In this document: positions 52,301 to 61,300 of the stretch, piece by piece
Position numbering within the stretch: the stretch's first letter is position 1
Layout: the number at the start of each line of letters is the position of its first letter
Assembly: GCF_051014685.1 (NCBI RefSeq)
Contig: NC_135060.1
Location: forward strand, 8,494,001 to 8,558,000
DNA: 64,000 nt
From: Ptiloglossa arizonensis
Taxonomy: Eukaryota; Arthropoda; Insecta; Hymenoptera; Colletidae
Reading direction: 5' to 3'
Position numbers and translations under genes: made by a program
The notes under the pieces: model-generated
Databases searched by the model: none
Seen by the model: only the letters and a program-made list of their open reading frames with translations
Told to the model about the DNA's origin: nothing

Positions 52301-55300
52301 TTACCTATCGGTGCTACGTGTCCACAAAATCCGTCCAATATCGATCGAGGTTCGAGCGTAATGGTATCGACGGTTCGAAAATGGTACCCAGGTTACAATC
52401 CTCGGTGGAAACGGACGGTAATAAGGTCACCGTGGCCCGTGAAACGCTCGTAAAACGCTCGGGCCCGCTTCGCGAATGCGAAATACCGTTCGCGGGCTCG
52501 TCGTTTCGCGATTCACGGCTCGCGTTCCGCGGTAACGTCGTCTCGAACGTGGAACCATCGCCGCGAACGGTACGTACGCCGTAACGCGATCGAGATTCTT
52601 GGTAAAATCGTTGGATCGATGCGGGAAAATAACAAAGAGAGAGAGAGGGGAAGATAGATAGAGAGTATTCGGTGACGTCATTGGCGCGTACCAGCGGGAA
52701 ATCACGCGATCCGAGAGAGGACGAAGTATGCGCGCCAGCGGGCAACGGAACGATGGAAAAGATCTCGTGGCGAGGATTCGCGCTTCGTGACGAGAAAAAA
52801 CCGCGAACGAACGATCCCCGTAAACCCGTCGGTTTCCCAGAAAAGAAACAATGTTCTCTCTCTCTCTCTCTCTCTTTTCTCAGTCTCTCTCCCCCTTCTA
52901 CCTTCTCGTGGCGCATTGCTGCGCCGTAACGGTAATTACACCCGTAATCACCCCTGATTGCCGGAGAGAGGGCTCTCCGGGTCTCCTCTACCTTCGCGCT
53001 CGCTATCTTTTACACGAGCGGGGCTCTTCTCGTCCGCGATGTGTACAACCACCACCTCTGCCGGCGTCCAACGAAACGACGGGGCCTTCTTCGAAAGGAA
53101 CACGCTCGATGGGATTGCGCGGCATAGCTCGATTCTTAGGACCGTAATAATAGCGGTGAAAGAAAAAGAAAAAAAGAAAAGAAAAGGAAGAAAAAAAAAG
53201 AAAGAAAAGGACGAAGAGAAGCCACGGATAATAAACGGAGCGGACCTTGGCTCCGCGCGCGACCTTTACGCGGGAATCTACAAACGCGAGGATCGAAGCG
53301 TCGATCGTTCGAAGACGCGGGATCGAAAGATCAATCCCGAGTGAAGGGGAACGTGGACAGATTTCTGGCCGGGTTTCAAGTTGAGGCTAATTCCTAGAAG
53401 CTATCTATCATCGGATTTCAATGGAACGTGCGCATCTTTGCTACGTCTCGGGGAGCTTGAATAGCGACTCGGTAGTAAATCTTCTCGAACGTGTCTATTA
53501 TTTTTCAAGCTTTCCAACGATAGATGCAACGCCGCGGAACGGCCGCGATCAATTGTTCGAACCGATGGTTGTGCGTTCGGTTGCACAAATCCGGCGCCAG
53601 CACCCGTAACGAAATTGAAACGCCGACGAAAGGAAAGCGTCTTTCTACCCGCTTTCGTGCGCCAACTTTACCCCGGAGTCTGGCAACGTGGACGTTGTTA
53701 TGCCTTTTTACGTTTATACTGATCGGGGGACTGCGAGGACTATTCTCGGTGGTCTTGAGCACGTGAAATACCCCGCTTTTGAGCAATTCGGCTCGATTCT
53801 GTAGCTTTAAAGCGGGGTGTTTCGCGTACTCGAGATTTTACGATAATCCTCGCTTTCGAGCAACTCGATTCGATTCTGTAGCTTTAATACGGAGTATTTT
53901 ACATACTCGAGATTTTACGATAGTCCCCGCTTTCGAGCAACTCGGTTTAATTCTATCGCTTTAAAGCGGAGTATTTTACATACTCGAGATTTCACGATAG
54001 TCCCCGCTTTCGAGCAACTTGGCTCGATTCTGTAGCTTTAAAACGGAGTACTTCACGTACTCGAGATTTTACGATAGCTTCCCCGCTTTCGAGCAACTCG
54101 ATTCGATTCTGTAGCTTTAAAGCGGGGTATTCCGAGTACTTGAGATTTCACGATAGTAATACGTCAGCGACAGAGTCAGGCCGAGTTTCTCGAAAGCGGG
54201 GACTATCGTAGTTTCTCCCAATCGTTCCTAGCATCGATGTCCACGTTCGTCGGGTAAAACACGACGATTCGACCCGAGATACGCGATCGTATGGAAGTTC
54301 CGTAACCGATAAATAGCGCGAAAATATATATCGCGACGAACGATTCTTACGCAACATTTCCCATCGTAGGCAGCGATGACTCAAACGACCTCGCACCGCA
54401 CGCCAATCCGTAGGCTGAATATCAAAGTCAAACCGTTTGAGTGGCCTTCGATCGTTGCACAATGTCCAGTAATTTTTAGCCTTTGAGCGTGAAAAAAGAA
54501 AAAAGAAAAAAAAATGGATTCGTGGAACTATTAAACGCGCATTCTCCGAAGGCGTACGAAACCATAGCGGAACGGAAGGCCGAGGTTCCCGCACGGTTCG
54601 TGGTATCTAAAAGAATGGAATGCGCCGGTAATGACGTGTAACCATTACCCAAATCAAGATACGATTGTGTGTCATTCGCCACGTACGTATAATTCACATC
54701 GAAGTTCTCTCGCGCAATCTTCGATCTCGGAAGCACGAGCGCGTAAAGAATTTTAGAAGAATTTACAGACAATGCACGATTCATTGTTAATGTGAACGGC
54801 GAGACAGTTTTGTTGCTCGATGAATATTTATGCATCCGCGTCGTTTCAGGGGGGAAGCGAAAAAAAAAAGAAAAATAATAATAATAAAGAAAGAAGACGT
54901 TTCCAAATTCTAGAAGGGCTAATTTGTCGCCCTTTTCGTCCGCGATCTTGCGCGTCGATCGAGAATTTCGATAGCGATCGGTGACGTTCGAACGGTGCTA
55001 CGTGTCACGGAAATAACATTCTTTTTCTTTTTTTTTCTTTCCTTCTTAACCACATCGTCGAATACAGGAGCACGAAGATCGCACGGAGCGGGGCATTTGT
55101 ATTCTTCGTACGCAGGGCGTTATTGCGACGACACGAAGGAGCAGCTCGATTCACTTCGAGTCGTCAAAAGACTGGACGGTCTAACGCGACCGCAGCCGCT
55201 CGCTCGCTCGAGAGAGACTCGCCAATTTCCGAGGTACGCGAATAATTCGGCGAATCGGATTTACGAAACCAATAGGAGGTTCGCCGGAGCGTAAAACACG

Positions 55301-58300
55301 AAACGTATCGATTATGTTGGGGAAGACAACGACGAAAAAATGTGGGTTCATCGACTCGAGTTACCCATCTTGCAGTCTAGATCAGCGACTATGGCGTATC
55401 TTCGAAATCGAAACTCGATCTTCGGGGTAGAAAATCTCGAGAATGAGTAATTTCTTTCCTACCGGAAGACTCCTACCTTTCTTTCCTACCATTGTATAAT
55501 AATACAATGAATGCATCGATACGCCGCGATGAAATTAGTAAAGGTAAGAGACTGGGGAAAAATAAAACGCAATTTTTGTTCTCCCTCGAAGAGCCTTCCA
55601 ATGATTTCGAGTGTCTCGGATCCTGTCGCGTATTCGAAATTCGGTGCGTTCGGCTCGTGAAGAAAAAAATATATACGATAACGCGCCCAAACAGTATTCA
55701 GAGCTTTCCGTGGGTTATTACGCGTTCCTGTGGCCGGTAACGAAGCGGACCTCGCGTTGCATTACGGAAGATAGATGGAGTTCCGTTGAACGGACCGAGG
55801 GGGATAAAATGTGGCTTCCACTAGCACCACCACCACCACCACCACCACCGCCACCACCATCGCCACCACCATCACCATCACCACCGAGAAACGTTGGTAC
55901 CAGCAGCGCCACCAGCACCACTCCTCCACCGGAGGCCACTATCTGGAGCTCATCGCATATTTCATCCCGATCAAATTATTCCGAGGAACAAAACACGCCG
56001 GGTGCGTCGAAGCGAGAACGACGACGCTACGGCTTTCGGTGGACGGAGCAAGGACGAGAGCCGATCGCAGCTAAGAACAACAGAAAGGAAAAAGGTGGAC
56101 AGGGTAGTTAAAGAAGACGAGAAAGTGAAAAAGGGAAAAGGACGCGCTCGCCCCGCCGGAAGACGGATTCGCTGACCGAACAGAGATAAACGAGACGAAG
56201 AGAGAAGTGTATGTGCGTGTGTGTGTGTGTTGAGAGAGAGAGAGAGAGTGTCCGTCGAAAGCAGCCGACTCCTAACCGATATATCGAGAGGTGAACCCTA
56301 AAACTGGCCGAGCAACGCGAACGGCTCCTTCCTGGACGCGTTCCTTCTCCTTCGTCCCCTTCTTCGTCGTCCGCAGTCCTTGCACCCCTCCCCACCGACC
56401 CCTCCATCAACATGCACGAGGCTTCATTAGCGTTCGCGTAATATAAATCAAACGACGACGCGTTTTAATTTATAAAACGCCATTACACCTTATGAATGAC
56501 CCATTCATGTGAGAGCCCTCGCTTCGTGGACACGTGTCCCCGTTGTTACGACCACGAGAGTCGGAAAGGGAGACCCGGGACGAAGAGAGACGGAGAGAAG
56601 GGAGAAGGAGAAGAAGAAGAGGAGGAGAGAGAAAGAGAGAGAAAAAGAGAGAGAGAGAGACGGAAGGCCGAGGAATAAGAAACGCGAAGAGGGAGAGATC
56701 GACGAAGACGGAAGGATGTCGAAAAAAAGAAGGACGAGAAGGAGGACGAGGACGACAAAACGAACACGAACGGTGAGCCTTCCATGAAGGAATTTTCTCT
56801 CCTTCGTGAATCGATGGAACTCTGCGGTTCGATCCGGTGGCTACGAGAGCGCGAGGCGTGTGGGGTGAGGAGGGGCGTGGGGTTACGGGGGTAGATACGG
56901 AGAGGGAACGAACGAAGAAAAGCGGGGCGCGAAAAGAGAGAAATGACAGAACGGGGCGATGGAAGAAAAAAAGGAAGAAAGAAAGAAAGAAAGAAAGAAA
57001 AGAAAGAAAGAAAGGAAAACGTTGACGGATGGATTCCACGGTGGAGAGAGGAAAGGGCACTCTGACGTTCGGCAATTGGCGCAGGAGAGGTGCTGCTTAC
57101 GAGAGGAGAACCGACGAAGGAGAAAGATCGGCATGTATAATGGAGGGGAAAGAAGGACGTTGAAGCCCTGTTGTGACGCAGCCTTAGCTTCATCGAGGTA
57201 TATATCCACTGGACCTGCCGAGGCCCATTCTCTGCCGGCCGCCCCCCCTCTCTGCCCTTCCGCCTCTGAATCCCTCTCGTCCTGGCCCTTGCCCCACCAA
57301 CCATGCTCGCTTCCACTCGCTGCCTCCGTCCCGCGTCGACGATTCCTGTCCTCAGAGTTCTCCTTCCACATTCCTGGGTCCCGAGTCGCCGTGCGGCGGA
57401 GACGCTTGGGCGGGAGGTGGAATACGAGAGGCCCTATACAAATCACCGGGCTACCGTCTTACCCGGGCTCATTCTTTCTCTACCGTTCTCGCTCTTTCCC
57501 TTTCCCGTCTCCGTTCAACACGGTCCGCTCCTCTTCCTCCTCTTCTCCTTTTATCCTACCCCGGGCCCCGCTCCGCCTGCCCGGCGGAGTTCCTTTTCTT
57601 TTTCGTTCGCTTTCTTTTTTCTTTTTTTTTTCTTCTTCTTCTTCTTCTTCTTTTATACGCGCGGCTATCCCTGTCCTTCTCGATCGCGAGCCAGCCTATT
57701 ATCTCTCTCATTTATCGCGTTTTCTCCATCTCCTCGTTCGCCCCATGCATCTCTGGCTCTCTCCGTCCAACCGATCCCTCTCTCCTTCTCACCACCCTTC
57801 CCGTCTTTTCTATATAATACGCGCGCGAGGGGTGTGTCGCTCTCTTCGTTCCACCGGGTCCGCGGGGCCCCGTTCCTTCTCGGCCCGTTGCTGGCCCGTT
57901 CGCTCCTTCCTCCTCCTCCTCCTCCTCCTCCTAGTCTCCCCTCGCTGCCCCCACACCCTCGTCCCCCCCTCGTGCACTTTCATGTTCCTTTTCGTCGGTT
58001 CCTTTTTCTCTTGTTGCGAACAACACGCACCTCGACCCTCGGCCACGCACACGTACCACGCGTTGACGCCCAAAAAATTTGACGTTTCATATAAATTACT
58101 CGCGACGTCGCGGACCCCGCTGCATATCCGCTGTTAGACGGTCCCACCGCGCGCCGCGTCGGGTGATCGATCGAATCGTTTCCCACCCCAACACACACCC
58201 CACACCCAACCCCCCGGAAGAACGAAAATACATTTTTCACGGTTACCCGATCGCCGCGGAGAGATCGAAGCTCGGTTTCTTTTTCTTTCTTTCTTTCTTT

Positions 58301-61300
58301 TCCTTTCGAAATTTTTCGCTCGAGACCTTCTACTGGATTCCTCGAAATTTTTCGCTCGAGACCACCACTTTCCCCGCCAGATTCCTCGAAAATATTCGTC
58401 TCGAGTTTGAACGTTAAATCTCCCCGAATCCCGGTGCGGTTTCCGTAGACGATCCGCGAGCAAAGGGTCGCTACCGACGAAACGCTTCGACGGTACCGCG
58501 CGCGTCCCCCGCGGGCGATCTCTCGCGATATCTATTTTTAGTGAGAAGCGTCCAAGTAACCAGACGGTGGTGATTACAAAATCGCGGCAGCGATTGGTCT
58601 GTGTCATTTTACCGCCACGGGGTTCGGGACAGGAGGGAGGGGGGCCCAAGAGGAAGAACAAGAACAAGAACAAGACGAAGACGAACCGCGAGGCCGTAGA
58701 GAGGTGGCACCGGGGGAGAAGCGATAAAAAAAAGTAAAAATGAAAATAAACGGAGGGAAAAAAGCTCGGCTACGAGGACGGGGGAAAAAAGACGAGGACG
58801 AAGCAAAGACGGTAGTAACAATAACGTCGCGAGGAAAAAGAGGACGATGCCAAAGAAAGAGCTGACTCGGCCGAGAAGGCCACCCGTTCAAGCTCTGGAA
58901 AGGGCAGAGTAGTTGGCCAGGAATCGTCTTAGATGGAAAACACGTGGCGAACGGGACGAACGAACAAGGAAACCCAGGTAGAAAGCAAACCCGGGGAAAC
59001 CGCGCACAGGACAAGGACGGGGGATGACGAAGAAACCCTACGGTGGGTCCACGGGGTACCGAGTGTATCTCGCGAGGAGACGCACGGGGCACGGGCACGG
59101 GCACGGGCACGGGCAGGGGCACGGGCACGGGCAAACGGCGCGGAGCCCGCTCGTCGTTCGCGCAAACCGAGGCACGCACGCATGCAGGGGTGCGAGCCAC
59201 CTTTTTGCACTTGTTTTGGTTTTTCAGATGCATTTTTTTCCTGTCGTGGCATGGCTCGCGCGCCTCAAAACCCGCCAGCTCAGGCTCGCCGTGATGGGGC
59301 CCCGTTGGAATGTAGGAGGTAGGGGTCCCGCAGGGCCCTGCGAGGCCCAAGAAGGGTCTGCACGATGGTGGGGGTACCAGTCGGACCGGCTTGTCATGAC
59401 TGGTGGGAAGGTAGAGTAGAGCGAGGGTAGTGGCGAGAGCGAGTATTCGGTGAAGGGAAGGGACGGCTCGCAACGGGGCAGAGGGCGAGGGAGAGGAAGA
59501 AGACCACGGTATGCAGAAAGATCTCAAGATTAGTCAAGAGTTTCAGACTCCTTCGGGCTGGGCCCGATGTTTATGCAACTTCGCTCTCCTTTCCGATCCG
59601 TTTCGTGGCCAAAGACGTTCGCCTCGATCCGCGTCTAGGACACTTTCTCCCCGCGGACGGCCACGCCGGATACAACCGCGAATAGAGGCGTCGCGTCGCG
59701 ACGCGTCGCGTCGCGGTGCGTGCCTCGATCACCGGCCACCGGTGAAAGTATACTTCTCGCGTGGCTATCCTTTCGTTTTTCGGCACCAAACTTCGTACTT
59801 TAAACCGTCGAGTAACAACCGGTGTTCCATTCGCAGCTCACCGAGGGATCACATTTTTACAGACGTTTCTCGGTACTCGAATTCACTCGAACGCACTCGT
59901 ATCGATTTTTTACGCGCCATATTTCGAAACTCGAACAGAGAGCCTTTCTTTTTTTTTTTGAGGTATGTTACGAACGGAAAAATATATTTAGGAATAATTT
60001 ACCCGATTCTTCTGATCCGCAATATTCTTGGATATCGATCGAAACTGATTCCGAACATTTTTCGTTGAAAGAAATTTGTATCGGGTTTGTACGGAGAGTC
60101 GTTTCGTTTTGTTCGGTGAAAATGTAACACGATTTTCTCAGAGCGTATGAATATTTTATTAAATTATATATTATTCATTTTGGAGAACGAAATCACTTTC
60201 CGAACAACCTCGTGTATTTGAAAATGGTCTCGATACATTTGTGTTCTCTGTGTTTCCAGTATCGGTGTTACGGAACGTTTTCTGATTTTAAGAAAAAAGT
60301 TTCGTTTGACGAAAAAAAAAAACATTTTGTACCGTTGAACGAGGCAATCTTTTTAACGCAACCTAGAACGTATATTAACGGGTTTAACGCTTTGAGCGAC
60401 GCGGGTCGGAGCGCTTCCGGAGTTCTTCCACGGCGATGAATCCGATAAGGCTTTCGATCGTAGTCTATGATCTTGAAAACTGTTTGGTCATTACGAGTAT
60501 ATCAAGAGCTTATTAAAGATCGAGTTCTTCGCTTCCGTTCTCTGGAATGCGGTACAACTCCGTTCGATAGCTCGGTTCGAAAGCACCGCGTCCCTGAAGG
60601 ATCGACATACTCTGTTCCAAATATAGGTGTAGATACAACGACACGGGAGCGTCGAATATCTCGGACGCGAAATCTACCAAAATTTATCCAGACACTCCAA
60701 CGAGAAATGCTTCCTATACGAACGTAAATCTCCTAATACGAACGTAAATCCCCTAATACAAACGTACACACGCGGTGAAGAGAACTACCAAGCGTAAAGT
60801 ATACGTATAAGAATCTACGTCAGAAAGATCGGTTCGAAATTGCGTCGCGTGTACGCTAAATACAACAATTGATTAAAATAACAATTTTAATATTCGCGAA
60901 GTTTGGATCTACGTCGAAAAGATCGGTCCAGCATCGTTCTCGTTTAATTTCATTACCGAAAACGCGGATCTCGCGAGCGAATCGCGCGGTGATTGCTCCA
61001 GATGCCTCGCAGCATCGGCGAACGCGTTCGTAATCGTTGTTCGCGGAAGGCAAAAAAAAAAAAAAAAGAAAAAAATTCGGGACGATCGGTTCGAAGTCTG
61101 GTCTGTCAATTGGCGGCTAACGACGGTCTCGTCACGAAATCGAGCGGGCAATTTGACGTCCGCGATCGTGTCGAGGATTCGCGCTTTCGCGAAACGCAAC
61201 ACCTAATGACTCGCGTGAGCTTCGGTAATTCGATCTACTCCGAGAGGAAGTTAAAAAGTGGTGGGCCGTAATTCGAGGCGGATACGCTACCCCGCAAGTC

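Noticed and set aside
55811..56111. Polyproline/polythreonine/polyhistidine-like frames
   Set aside because: All derive from a (CAC)n tract read in different frames.
56546..58137. Frames of 250-390 codons at 56.5-58.1 kb
   Set aside because: Serine/phenylalanine/arginine-rich low complexity from CT and GA tracts; both strands open, none with a domain.
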